Shown: one piece after another, positions 50,035-58,494 of the stretch
Numbering within the stretch: position 1 is the first letter of the stretch
How the letters are laid out: each line of letters begins with the position of its first letter
Assembly: GCF_003675875.1 (NCBI RefSeq)
Contig: NZ_RCDI01000001.1
Coordinates: forward strand, 868,001 to 932,000
Reading direction: 5' to 3'
DNA from: Halostella limicola
GTDB taxonomy: Archaea > Halobacteriota > Halobacteria > Halobacteriales > Natronoarchaeaceae
DNA: 64,000 nucleotides
The notes under the pieces: model-generated
What the model was told of the DNA's origin: nothing
The model's database searches: none
Seen by the model: only the letters and a program-made list of their open reading frames with translations
Translations under genes and position numbers: made by a program

Positions 50035-51174
50035 ATGGCAACAGACACCACCCCCGTCATCGTGAAGGCGTACCGGACGCCGCAGGGCAAGGAGGACGGC
50101 GTCTTCGCTGACGTCCGCAGCGAGGACCTGTCGATCCCGCTCATCAACGAGATCCTCGCCGAGACCGGCCTCTCCGGCGAGGACATCGACGACCTGATGT
50201 GGGGCTGCGCGCAGCAGCGCGAGGAGCAGGACAACAACCTGGCGCGGGTCATCGCGCTCCTGTCGGACCTGGGCGAGGACGTCCCCGGCACGACGATCAA
50301 CCGCTGGTGCGCGTCCTCGATGCAGTCGATCATCTCCGCGTCCGACGCCATCCGCGCCGGCCAGCGCGACGCCATCATCGCGGGCGGCGTCGAGTCGATG
50401 TCCCGCGTCGAGATGGGCGAGAGCCACGGGTACATCCACCCGCGGATGGCCGAGGAGTACAACGTCGGCGAGCTCCAGATGGGGATGACCGCTGAGGAGG
50501 TCGCCGACCGCTTCGACGTCTCCCGCGAGGAGCAGGACGAGTACGCGGCCCGGAGCCAGCAGCGCGCCTGCGAGGCGACCGACGAGGGCCGCTTCGACGA
50601 CCAGATCGTCCCGATCGAGACCGAGGACAGCACCGTCACCGAGGACGAGGGTCTGCGCCCCGGCACCACGAAGGAGAAGCTCGCCGAGCTCCCGACCGTG
50701 TTCAAAAGCGACGGCTCGGTCACGCCCGGCAACGCCTCGCAGATCAGCGACGGCGCGGCCGCGACGCTCGTCACGAGCAAGGCGTTCGCCGAGGAGCACG
50801 ACCTGGAGATCATGGCCGAGGTCGGCTCGAACAACGTCGTCGGCGTCGACCCCCGGATCATGGGCGTCGGCCCCGTCCCCGCGACTGAGGGGCTGCTCGA
50901 ACGGACCGGCCGCGACATCGACGACTACGACCTCGTCGAGCTGAACGAGGCGTTCGCCAGCCAGACCGTCTACAGCCAGCGCCAGCTTGGCGTCCCGGAC
51001 GACAAGTTCAACGTCAACGGCGGCGCCATCGCCATCGGGCACCCGCTGGGCGCAAGCGGCGCGCGCCTGCCGGTGACGCTGATCCACGAACTGCAGGAGC
51101 GCGGCGGCGGCCGCGGCCTCGCGACGCTCTGCGTCGGCTTCGGTCAGGGCGCCGCCATCGAGTTCGAGGTGTAG
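50035..51174 (+). CDS. acetyl-CoA acetyltransferase (thiolase)
   Basis: A 379-residue thiolase that either joins two acetyl-CoA to acetoacetyl-CoA or cleaves 3-ketoacyl-CoA. The nucleophile Cys lies in INRWCASSMQ (~residue 93), and the catalytic His and second Cys lie in NGGAIAIGHPLGASGAR and ATLCVGFGQG. ATG at 50035 chosen; an ATG at 50014 would add seven residues. Role may be in isoprenoid lipid or PHA precursor supply or beta-oxidation; context does not decide. Confidence 0.92.
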   Translation: MATDTTPVIVKAYRTPQGKEDGVFADVRSEDLSIPLINEILAETGLSGEDIDDLMWGCAQQREEQDNNLARVIALLSDLGEDVPGTTINRWCASSMQSIISASDAIRAGQRDAIIAGGVESMSRVEMGESHGYIHPRMAEEYNVGELQMGMTAEEVADRFDVSREEQDEYAARSQQRACEATDEGRFDDQIVPIETEDSTVTEDEGLRPGTTKEKLAELPTVFKSDGSVTPGNASQISDGAAATLVTSKAFAEEHDLEIMAEVGSNNVVGVDPRIMGVGPVPATEGLLERTGRDIDDYDLVELNEAFASQTVYSQRQLGVPDDKFNVNGGAIAIGHPLGASGARLPVTLIHELQERGGGRGLATLCVGFGQGAAIEFEV

Positions 51175-51273
51175 GCCACCGCCCGCCGCGGGCGGTCCGG
51201 CCGAGATCTGCCGTGGGTCCTTTTCCGCCGTTTCTCGTCCATCACAGCGGCTCGTCCGCGACGACGCTCGCGC

Positions 51274-52443
51274 TCAGGGCGTCAGCACCACCTTGATGCA
51301 GCCGTCCTCCTTGTCGCGGAAGGTCTCGTACATCTCGGGCCCCTTCTCCAGCGGCTCCTGATGGGTGATGACGAAGGAGGGGTCGATCTCGCCGTCCTCG
51401 ATCTTCTCGAGCAGCGGGTCGAGGTAGCGCTGGACGTGGGTCTGTCCCGTCTTCACCGTCAGCGCCTTGTTCATCAGCGGGCCGACGGGGACGTTGTCGG
51501 CGTGGCCGAGGTAGACGCCGGGAACCGACAGCGTCCCGCCCTTCCGGCAGCACTTGATCGCCTGCCGGAGCACTTCCGGCCGGTCGGCCTCCAGTTTCGC
51601 CTGCTGTTTCGCCTTGTCCATCTTCCCCATCACGCCCGTGCCGTGGGCCTCCGTCCCGACCGCGTCGATGCACCGGTCCGGCCCGCGGCCGCCCGTCATC
51701 GCCATCAGTCGGTCGTAGACGTCCGCCTCCTCGAAGTCGATCGTCTCCGCCTCCCCATGCTCCCGCGCCATCTGGAGGCGTTCCTGGACGCGGTCGATGG
51801 CGATCACGCGCCCCGCACCGAGCATCCAGGCGCTCTGGATCGCGAACTGCCCGACGGGGCCGCACCCCCAGACCGCGACCGTGTCGTCTTCCTCGATCTC
51901 GGCGTTCTCGGCGGCCATGTACCCCGTCGGGAAGATGTCCGAGAGGAACAGCACCTGCTCGTCCGGCAGGTCGGAGTCGACCTTGATCGGTCCCACGTCG
52001 GCGTAGGGCACCCGCAGGTACTCCGCCTGTCCCCCGGCGTAGCCGCCCATCATGTGCGAGTAGCCGAACAGCCCGGCCGGCGACTGCCCCATCATCTTCC
52101 GGGCGACCTCCGCGTTCGGGTTCGAGTTGTCACAGAGGGAGTACAGCTCCTCCTCGCAGAACCAGCACGACCCGCAGCTGATCGTGAACGGGACGACCAC
52201 GCGGTCGCCCGCCTCCAGCGTCTCGACGGCGCTGCCCGTCTCGACCACCTCCCCCATCGGCTCGTGGCCCAGCACGTCGCCCTCCCGCATCGTCGGCACG
52301 TACCCGTCGTACAGGTGGAGGTCGGAGCCGCAGATGGCGGTGGCGGTGATCTCGATGATCGCGTCGTGCGGGTTCACGATCTCGGGGTCGGGGACCTCGT
52401 CGACGCGCACGTCCTCCGTCCCGTGCCAGGTGAGCGCCCTCAT
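51274..52443 (-). CDS. zinc-dependent alcohol dehydrogenase (MDR superfamily; formaldehyde-dehydrogenase-like)
   Basis: A 389-residue medium-chain dehydrogenase. Catalytic zinc: Cys in [10 protein letters not shown] and the [10 protein letters not shown] block; structural zinc: [15 protein letters not shown] (four Cys). NAD site [18 protein letters not shown]. An unusually long [17 protein letters not shown] loop and the C-terminal half resemble glutathione-independent formaldehyde and threonine dehydrogenase-like enzymes. Substrate uncertain. Convergent with the thiolase gene. Confidence 0.88.
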   Translation of the reverse strand: MRALTWHGTEDVRVDEVPDPEIVNPHDAIIEITATAICGSDLHLYDGYVPTMREGDVLGHEPMGEVVETGSAVETLEAGDRVVVPFTISCGSCWFCEEELYSLCDNSNPNAEVARKMMGQSPAGLFGYSHMMGGYAGGQAEYLRVPYADVGPIKVDSDLPDEQVLFLSDIFPTGYMAAENAEIEEDDTVAVWGCGPVGQFAIQSAWMLGAGRVIAIDRVQERLQMAREHGEAETIDFEEADVYDRLMAMTGGRGPDRCIDAVGTEAHGTGVMGKMDKAKQQAKLEADRPEVLRQAIKCCRKGGTLSVPGVYLGHADNVPVGPLMNKALTVKTGQTHVQRYLDPLLEKIEDGEIDPSFVITHQEPLEKGPEMYETFRDKEDGCIKVVLTP

Positions 52444-52686
52444 CGGTCCGTCCCCGCTCGCTCGCGGTCGGGACTCCGCCCGGCCCGCCGCCGTTCGATC
52501 GGTCGGTTCGCCGCCGCCGGTGAGAGATGAATCTGGCTCACTACCTGTTCACCGTTCACAGCGACCACACGGCGTTCATTAAAGATGTGTTCCGGCTCCG
52601 CGGAGAGATAGCCGGGCTGACAGGCGGTTTCTGCCCGCCGCGGCTTCCGCGCGTCGGCCGGCGCAAGCGGTCGGCGGCCGCGCCGC

Positions 52687-53769
52687 CTACACCAGGTCCT
52701 CGTAGCGCGCCCCGGTCTGTTTCAGCGTCTCCGTCGAGTAGAGGCGTTCGTGGTCGTAGGGGAGGTGTTCGGTCGCGAGTTCGTCTATCTTCTCGTCGAC
52801 TGCGTCGGGGTCGCGGCCGTGGATCATCGTGAACACGCTGTAGGGCCACCCCTGCTCCTCGCGGCGCGGCCGGTGGTAACAGAGCGTGACGTACGGCAGG
52901 CCGCCGACGGCGGTGCCGCGGTCGTCGAGGTCCTCGTCGGGCACGTCCCACACCACCATGCAGTTGCTGTCGAACCCGGTGACGACGTGGTTGACGACGC
53001 AGCCGATCCGCTTGATGCAGCCGTCTGCGCGCAGGCGCTCGATGGCGTCGAGGACGTCGTCGACGTCGGCGCCCACGGCGTCGGCCACGTCGGCGTACGG
53101 CGTCGCGGTCAGCGGGAAGCCGTCCTGGATCTCCAGCAGGAGGTCGGCCTCGAACGCCGAGAGGTCGCCCGCCGCGTTCTCGCTGATGCGGGTTGCGTCG
53201 ACGTCGGTTTCCCGCAGCGCTCGCGGAGTCGCTCCGCTCGCGGGTCCCGAGGAGCGCGGCTCCTCGCCGCTCTCCCTGGCGAACCGGTCGGAGTTCACCA
53301 CGGGGAACTCGAGATCGATGTAGTAGTCGGTGAGCATCGGGAGGTTCAGCACCTCGCAGCCGGTGCGGTCCTCGATCTCGGCGAGGATCTCGTCGCGGCG
53401 TTCGAGCGACCCCGCGGTGACGACGAACCACATGTTCCACTCGTGGTCGCGCCGGTAGTTGTGGTTCACCTGCCGGTAGCCGTTTATCACCTCGGCCACC
53501 TCGTCGAAGCGGTCTGCGGGGGCCTGCACGGCCGCGAGCGTCGAACTGCCGATCACGGGCGGGTTCAGGACGGGGCCGAACCGGCGGAAGATCCCCTCGT
53601 CGGCGAGGCGTTCGACCCGCGCGAGCGCGTCCGCCTCGTCGGTGCCGACCGCGTCGCCGACCGCCTCGAAGGGGCGGCGCTCGACGGGGAACCCGCTCTG
53701 GAATCCGTCCACGAGTTTGGCGTCGCAGTCGTCGATCCGCTCGCGCCACTCGCCCGCCTGGAGGCTCAT
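52687..53769 (-). CDS. siroheme decarboxylase, fused AhbA-AhbB (NirD/L-type) Lrp-like protein
   Basis: A 360-residue tandem of two AsnC/Lrp-fold halves. Each half has an HTH-like start (VGDAVGTDEADALARVERLA, ADAVGADVDDVLDAIERLRA) and the NirDLGH core (FGPVLNPPVIGSSTLAAV with NHNYRRDHEWNMWFVV; GCVVNHVVTGFDSNCMVVWD with TLCYHRPRREEQGWPY). These decarboxylate siroheme to 12,18-didecarboxysiroheme in the archaeal haem path, normally as a heterodimer; here the two parts are fused. A polar, hairpin-encoded insert (about residues 168-184) lies in the linker. The start at 53769 is where conservation begins. Confidence 0.88.
   Translation of the reverse strand: MSLQAGEWRERIDDCDAKLVDGFQSGFPVERRPFEAVGDAVGTDEADALARVERLADEGIFRRFGPVLNPPVIGSSTLAAVQAPADRFDEVAEVINGYRQVNHNYRRDHEWNMWFVVTAGSLERRDEILAEIEDRTGCEVLNLPMLTDYYIDLEFPVVNSDRFARESGEEPRSSGPASGATPRALRETDVDATRISENAAGDLSAFEADLLLEIQDGFPLTATPYADVADAVGADVDDVLDAIERLRADGCIKRIGCVVNHVVTGFDSNCMVVWDVPDEDLDDRGTAVGGLPYVTLCYHRPRREEQGWPYSVFTMIHGRDPDAVDEKIDELATEHLPYDHERLYSTETLKQTGARYEDLV
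53223..53266. repeat. double triloop-hairpin insert within the siroheme decarboxylase gene
   Basis: Two adjacent inverted repeats: gcggag-tcg-ctccgc (53223-53237, 6-bp stem) and cgaggagc-gcg-gctcctcg (53248-53266, 8-bp stem), both with 3-nt loops. They sit in frame in the linker between the two halves (encoding ARESGEEPRSSGPASGATPR). Architecture is the same as the kae1-bud32 insert and the intergenic repeat. Confidence 0.8.
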
Positions 53770-53870
53770 TGGTCGTTCTCGGGACGGGACGACCGTACCT
53801 TTTTCGGGTCCGGACTCTCGCCGGCGGCAGGTCCGTGGATACTTTGTTCCGCGGCACCAATGCACAGTAC

Positions 53871-54758
53871 ATGGTTTTCCCCGACTGCTCCGAGAGGACG
53901 ATACTGCTGACGGGCGGGACGCGGGGTATCGGCCGCGCGGCGGCGCGAAAACTCGGCGAACTCGGCGCGACCCTCCTGCTCGTCGGTCGCGACGCGGAGC
54001 GGGGGGAGGCGACGACCGAGCGCCTCCGGCGGAAGGGAGTCGACGCCGAGTTCCTCCGCTACGACCTCGCCGAGCAGGCGGCGGTGCGGGACCTCGCCGC
54101 GACGGTGCGAGACCGCGTCGACGACCTCGACGCGCTGGTGAACAACGCCGGCCTGGCCCGGAGCAGCCGGAGCAGGACCGCGGACGGGATCCCGGTCACG
54201 GTCGCGGTCAACCACCTCGCGCCCTACCTGCTGACGCACGAACTGCTCCCGCTGCTGCTCGACGGCGAGCCCGCCCGCGTCGTCGTCACGTCCTCGGGGG
54301 TCCACGAGGGGGCGTCGCTCGACCCCGACGACCTCGACCTGCGGGGCGACTACGAGGGGTTCGACGGCTACGCCCGCACGAAGCTGATGAACGTCCTGTT
54401 CGTCTACGAGCTCGCCGACCGGCTCCACGGGACGGAGGTCACCGCGACGGCGTTCCATCCGGGGTTCATCCCCTCCAGCAGCCTCTACCGGGACAGCGCG
54501 TTCTACGTCCGCGCCGCGATGCGTCTGCTCTCGATACTCCCCGTCGGCAGCACCGTCGAGGACGGCGCGGAGGCACTCACTTACCTGACCTGCTCGGAGG
54601 ACGTCGCCGGCGTGACCGGCCAGTACTTCGACGGGACGGAGCCGGCGGAGCCATCCGCGGACGCTCACGACGAGCGCCTCCGGCGGGCCCTGTGGACGGA
54701 GAGCGCGGAGCTCGTCGGCGTCGAACCCGACTGGCCGCGCGTCGAGCGCGAGATCTGA
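53871..54758 (+). CDS. short-chain dehydrogenase/reductase
   Basis: A 295-residue classical/atypical SDR with ILLTGGTRGIGRAAARKLGE (cofactor), DLDALVNNAGLAR, Ser in VVTSSGVHEG, and YARTKLMNVLF (Tyr-x3-Lys). This resembles retinol-dehydrogenase-type reductases in the HPGFIP region. Start ATG at 53871 (MVFPDCSERTILLTGG); the longer upstream reading overlaps the siroheme decarboxylase promoter. Substrate unknown. Confidence 0.9.
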   Translation: MVFPDCSERTILLTGGTRGIGRAAARKLGELGATLLLVGRDAERGEATTERLRRKGVDAEFLRYDLAEQAAVRDLAATVRDRVDDLDALVNNAGLARSSRSRTADGIPVTVAVNHLAPYLLTHELLPLLLDGEPARVVVTSSGVHEGASLDPDDLDLRGDYEGFDGYARTKLMNVLFVYELADRLHGTEVTATAFHPGFIPSSSLYRDSAFYVRAAMRLLSILPVGSTVEDGAEALTYLTCSEDVAGVTGQYFDGTEPAEPSADAHDERLRRALWTESAELVGVEPDWPRVEREI

Positions 54759-54768
54759 GCGGCGAACG

Positions 54769-55245
54769 ATGTCCACCCTCCGCGTCAGGGAGTACGAACC
54801 GGCCGACGCCGAGGCCGTCTGGGCCGTCCACGAGCGGGCGCTCCGCGCGTCGCCGATCCCGTGCGTCGAGGACGCGCCCGCGGACGACGACCTGCGGGCG
54901 ATCGCGGAGCACTACCTGGAGCCCGCCGACGCCGCGTTCCTCGTCGGCACCGTCGACGGCGAGGTGGTCGCGACCGGCGGCTACCGCGGGACGGACGACG
55001 AGACCGTCGAGATCCGCCGGATGCGCGTCGATCCCGACCACCGGCGGAACGGCCACGCGCGGCGATTGCTCGACCGCCTCGAAGCGCGGGCGGCGGCGGA
55101 GGGGTTCGAGCGGGCCGTCCTCGAAACGCACGAGGACCTGACGGCGGCGCGGGCGCTGTACGAGGACGCGGGGTACGCGGCGGTCGGCAGCTGGCCCCAT
55201 CCGGCCGGGGACACGTCGCTGTACCGGTACGCGAAGCGCCTCTGA
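54769..55245 (+). CDS. GNAT-family N-acetyltransferase
   Basis: A 158-residue acetyl-CoA-dependent acyltransferase. LRVREYEPADAEAVWAVHER is the N-terminal GNAT strand-helix, IRRMRVDPDHRRNGHARRLL contains the acetyl-CoA-binding Q/R-x-x-G-x-[GA] loop (here RRNGHA), and ALYEDAGYAAVG is the last motif. Follows the SDR by 10 bp on the same strand, so possibly one operon. Substrate unknown. Confidence 0.88.
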   Translation: MSTLRVREYEPADAEAVWAVHERALRASPIPCVEDAPADDDLRAIAEHYLEPADAAFLVGTVDGEVVATGGYRGTDDETVEIRRMRVDPDHRRNGHARRLLDRLEARAAAEGFERAVLETHEDLTAARALYEDAGYAAVGSWPHPAGDTSLYRYAKRL

Positions 55246-55295
55246 CGGCCGCCGGAAACGGGACGCTTTTGCGGCGAGCGTCCCAACCCACGCGC

Positions 55296-56360
55296 ATGGC
55301 CGAAGCGACCCCGCAGTACGGCGACTGGCCCCTGAAGCGGCTGATGACCGAGGTAGTCGGCTCCGGGCCCAAGTCCGCGGAGGACATGACCCGCGAGCAG
55401 GCCCGCGAGGCGTTCACCCGGATCCTCGGCGACGAGCCCGACCCGACGACGCTCGGCGCGTTCTGGCTGGCGAACCGCTGGAAGCGCAACAACGGCGAGG
55501 AGCTGGCGGCCTACACCGACGTGATGGTCGAGGAGTCCGTCCGGCGCGCCGAACCCGACGCCGACCCCGTCGACTGCGGCGCGAACTACGACGGCAAGGG
55601 CGACACGGCGATCCTCGGCGTCGCGGCCGGGGTCGTCGCCGCCGGCGCGGGGACGCCCGTCGTCGCCCACTCCGGGGACCGCGTGCCGACCCAGAAGCAG
55701 GACGCCTACAAGCACGTCCTCGACGAACTCGGCGTCCGCACCGAACTCGCCCCCGCCGAGAGCGCCGACATGGTCGACGAGACTGGCTTCGGCTTCTACT
55801 ACCAGCCCGAGTTCAACCCAGGCGTCGACGACCTGGAGGACCGCCGCGACATGATGGGCGTTCGCACGTTCGTCAACACCATCGAGACGCTCGCGAACCC
55901 CGCGAACGCCGACGTCCACCTCGGGAGCTTCTACCACCTCGCGTTCGCGAAGAAGGTGACCGACACGTTCGCCGAGATGGAGACGGAGAGCCCCGACCGC
56001 GTCATCATGTTCCAGGGCATGGAGGGGTACGACGACATCCGGCCGGGGTACACGAAAGTGGCCGAATGGCGAGACGGCGACTTCGACGACTACGAGATAG
56101 AGACGCCCGAGTACGGCATGGAGTTCGAGGAGGCTGACCTCGAAGTCGACGACGTGGCCGCCGACTCCGCTGCGATCACCGAGTCGGTCGTCGCCGGCGG
56201 GCGCGACGACAACTTCGCCGACGCCGTCGCGGTCAACGCCGCCTTCCGCATCTACGCCCGTGACGACGCCGACTCGCTGGACGAGGGGCTCGAACTGGCC
56301 CGCGAGGCGATCGACGACGGGAGCGCCGAGGCGGTGCTCGACGACCTGCGAGCCTTCTGA
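55296..56360 (+). CDS. TrpD-like anthranilate phosphoribosyltransferase family protein
   Basis: A 354-residue protein of the nucleoside-phosphorylase/TrpD fold. Helical N-domain (AFWLANRWKRNNGEELAAYT) and a C-domain with TGFGFYYQPEFNPGVDDL and DMMGVRTFVNTIETLANPA agree with TrpD. However, the PRPP motif GTGGDGxxTFNIS is replaced by CGANYDGKGDTAILG and the HGNR motif by HSGDRVPT, closer to TrpD2/YbiB proteins. It is thus probably not the tryptophan-pathway enzyme; no other trp gene is near. Start ATG at 55296. Confidence 0.8.
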   Translation: MAEATPQYGDWPLKRLMTEVVGSGPKSAEDMTREQAREAFTRILGDEPDPTTLGAFWLANRWKRNNGEELAAYTDVMVEESVRRAEPDADPVDCGANYDGKGDTAILGVAAGVVAAGAGTPVVAHSGDRVPTQKQDAYKHVLDELGVRTELAPAESADMVDETGFGFYYQPEFNPGVDDLEDRRDMMGVRTFVNTIETLANPANADVHLGSFYHLAFAKKVTDTFAEMETESPDRVIMFQGMEGYDDIRPGYTKVAEWRDGDFDDYEIETPEYGMEFEEADLEVDDVAADSAAITESVVAGGRDDNFADAVAVNAAFRIYARDDADSLDEGLELAREAIDDGSAEAVLDDLRAF

Positions 56361-56363
56361 GCC

Positions 56364-57386
56364 TCAGCCGACCGTTTCGACGCCCGTGATCTCGAAGCGG
56401 GCCCCGCCCGCCTCGCCCTCAGCGACGTCCACCGACCAGCCGTGCATCTCGGCGGTACGCTCGACGATCGCGAGGCCGAGGCCGGTGCCGCCGGTCGTGT
56501 AGCCGTACTCGAAGACCCGATCCCTGTCCGCATCGGGCACGCCCGGGCCGTCGTCGGCGACGAAGAACCCCGCGGCGTCGCCGGATTCACCGTCTATCGG
56601 GCCGACGCGCACCGCGGCGGCGTCGCCGCCGTGCTTCACGGCGTTGCCGAGCAGGTTCTCCAGCACGTGGCCGAGCAGCGTCGGGTCCGCGCGGATCGCC
56701 GGCGTCTCCGCCACCGCGAGCGTCGCCTCGCCGGCGTCGACCGACGCCCACGCTTCCTCCGTCGCGTGACGGAGGTCGACCGGTCGCGGGTCCGCCTCGT
56801 CCCGGCGGAGGAACACGAGCGAGTCCTCCACGATGGAGCCGATCCGGTCGAGCGCGTGCCGAACGGCGCCGGTGCGGGCGGGGTCGGCGTCGGTCTCGCG
56901 TTCGAGCAGGTCGAGTTCGCCCATCGCGACCGTCAGCGGGTTCCTGAGGTCGTGCGAGAGGACGCTCGCGACCGTCTTCAGGCGGTCGTTGCGGTCGTTG
57001 ACTTCCATCTCGGCGATCTTTCGCTCCGTGATGTCGACGTGCATGACCAGCGCGTGCGCCGCGTCGCCGCGGACGAACCGGACCGCCCGCATCGTGAACC
57101 AGCGCGGCTCGTCCGGCGTGTGACAGGGGTACTCGTACTCGAACGACTCCCGGTCGCCCGCGAGCACCGCCCTGATGCCGTCGCTCGCCTCGCAGACGTC
57201 CGCGTCGGCGTCACAGACCGCCAGGTAGTTCTCCCCGACGAAGTCGACGGTCGCGGCGTCGTTCTCGGCGGCGAACTCGTCCCAGGCGCGGTTCGTGTAG
57301 GCGATCGTGCCGTCCGACTCGAGGACGGCGACCTGCGACGGGAGAGCGTCGAGCGCGGCCTCCTCCAGCGACGGGGGACCGTTCAT
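56364..57386 (-). CDS. PAS-domain sensor histidine kinase
   Basis: A 340-residue soluble kinase. A PAS domain (VAVLESDGTIAYTNRAWDEF) and PAC extension (YEYPCHTPDEPRWFTMRAVR) are followed by the phospho-acceptor helix VLSHDLRNPLTVAMGELDL (His ~142), and a HATPase domain with NLLGNAVKHGGD, DDGPGVPDADRDRV and GTGLGLAIV. No membrane segment, no response regulator beside it. It likely senses a cytoplasmic signal and signals to an unlinked partner, as is common in haloarchaea. Confidence 0.92.
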   Translation of the reverse strand: MNGPPSLEEAALDALPSQVAVLESDGTIAYTNRAWDEFAAENDAATVDFVGENYLAVCDADADVCEASDGIRAVLAGDRESFEYEYPCHTPDEPRWFTMRAVRFVRGDAAHALVMHVDITERKIAEMEVNDRNDRLKTVASVLSHDLRNPLTVAMGELDLLERETDADPARTGAVRHALDRIGSIVEDSLVFLRRDEADPRPVDLRHATEEAWASVDAGEATLAVAETPAIRADPTLLGHVLENLLGNAVKHGGDAAAVRVGPIDGESGDAAGFFVADDGPGVPDADRDRVFEYGYTTGGTGLGLAIVERTAEMHGWSVDVAEGEAGGARFEITGVETVG

Positions 57387-57467
57387 ACGGTCGGTTAGAA
57401 GTCAAGGGATATGACCTGTTCGGCCGAAACCGTCGACGGCGGCCGGTCGCGAGGCCCCGCGTCGCGG

Positions 57468-58421
57468 TCACTTCGGGATCGCGACGTTCGCCAGCTTGTC
57501 GCCGCCGACGACCGTCGCCTCGCGGGTGAGCGCGTAGAGGATCCCGTCGTAGTCGGCGGTGGCCTCCTGCAGCACCGCGTACGTCCCCGGGTCGTACAGC
57601 GTGCCGAGCGGCGTCCCGGCGGTCACGCGCTCGCCGATGCGGCGGTCGGGATGCGGCCGAAAGAGCCCCGAGTCGGCCGCGTCGACCCGGCCGAGGTGGT
57701 TGCGCGCGACGGTCCGGTCGCCAGTCGGTTCGGGAGCACCGGGGAGGATATCGAGGTGATGGAGGACGTTCAGCACGCCCTCGACGCCGGTCTCGACCGC
57801 GGGCTCGACGATCTGTTTGTTGTGCGCAAGTTCGGGCGTGACCGTCGGAATCCCCGCCTCGGCGGCGGCGACGCGAAACTTGCCGGCGAAGTTCCGCCGG
57901 TTCCACTCGTCGCCGGCGTCCTCGCCCGCGGGTTCGGCCAGCAGGAGGTCGGCGTCGAACGTCTCGGCCAGCGCGCGGGCGTCCCCGTCGCCGTCCATGA
58001 AGACGACGTGGGTCTGCATGTCGGGACTGCCGGTGTGGAGGTCGACGGCGGCATCGGCGTCGCCGGCGTACTCCCAGAGCGCCGCGGCCATGCGCTCGTG
58101 GAGCGTCCCGTCGGGGGCGCCGGGCCACACCCGGTTCATGTTCGAATGGACGCTGTCGAGTTCCTCCGGGGTCGTGTACGAAACGCGGTCGAAGGTGAGC
58201 GGGTTCGCCACCGGGACGGCGACGACGCGGCCGGACAGGTCGGCGCCGACGAGCCGGTCGTGAACGCGCCGGAGGACTTCGGTCCCGTTCACTTCCCGGC
58301 CGTGCTGGGCCGCTTGCAGGTACACGGTTGGGCCGTTCCGGTCGCCGTAGGTGTGGACGGTCGTCGCCACCTCGACGCCGGAGGGGAGGCGCGCGAGCGT
58401 CACGCGCTCGGCACTGTGCAT
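57468..58421 (-). CDS. succinylglutamate desuccinylase/aspartoacylase family (M14-like) hydrolase
   Basis: A 317-residue zinc amidohydrolase. Zinc ligands His40 and Glu43 in QAAQHGREVNGTE and His129 in AAVDLHTGSPD fit the HxxE...H pattern, with VPVANPLTF and SVHSNMNRVWPG between. A C-terminal beta domain (GERVTAGTPLGTLYDPG) is like the biotinyl-like tail of DUF2817/AstE relatives. It removes an acyl group from an unknown amino acid or similar compound. Confidence 0.88.
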   Translation of the reverse strand: MHSAERVTLARLPSGVEVATTVHTYGDRNGPTVYLQAAQHGREVNGTEVLRRVHDRLVGADLSGRVVAVPVANPLTFDRVSYTTPEELDSVHSNMNRVWPGAPDGTLHERMAAALWEYAGDADAAVDLHTGSPDMQTHVVFMDGDGDARALAETFDADLLLAEPAGEDAGDEWNRRNFAGKFRVAAAEAGIPTVTPELAHNKQIVEPAVETGVEGVLNVLHHLDILPGAPEPTGDRTVARNHLGRVDAADSGLFRPHPDRRIGERVTAGTPLGTLYDPGTYAVLQEATADYDGILYALTREATVVGGDKLANVAIPK

Positions 58422-58494
58422 GGTCGGACACTCGGCCCGCGACGCCTTGTACGTGGGGATCCCCGAAACCTCGGGGCGGAAAACGCCGAGGGCC

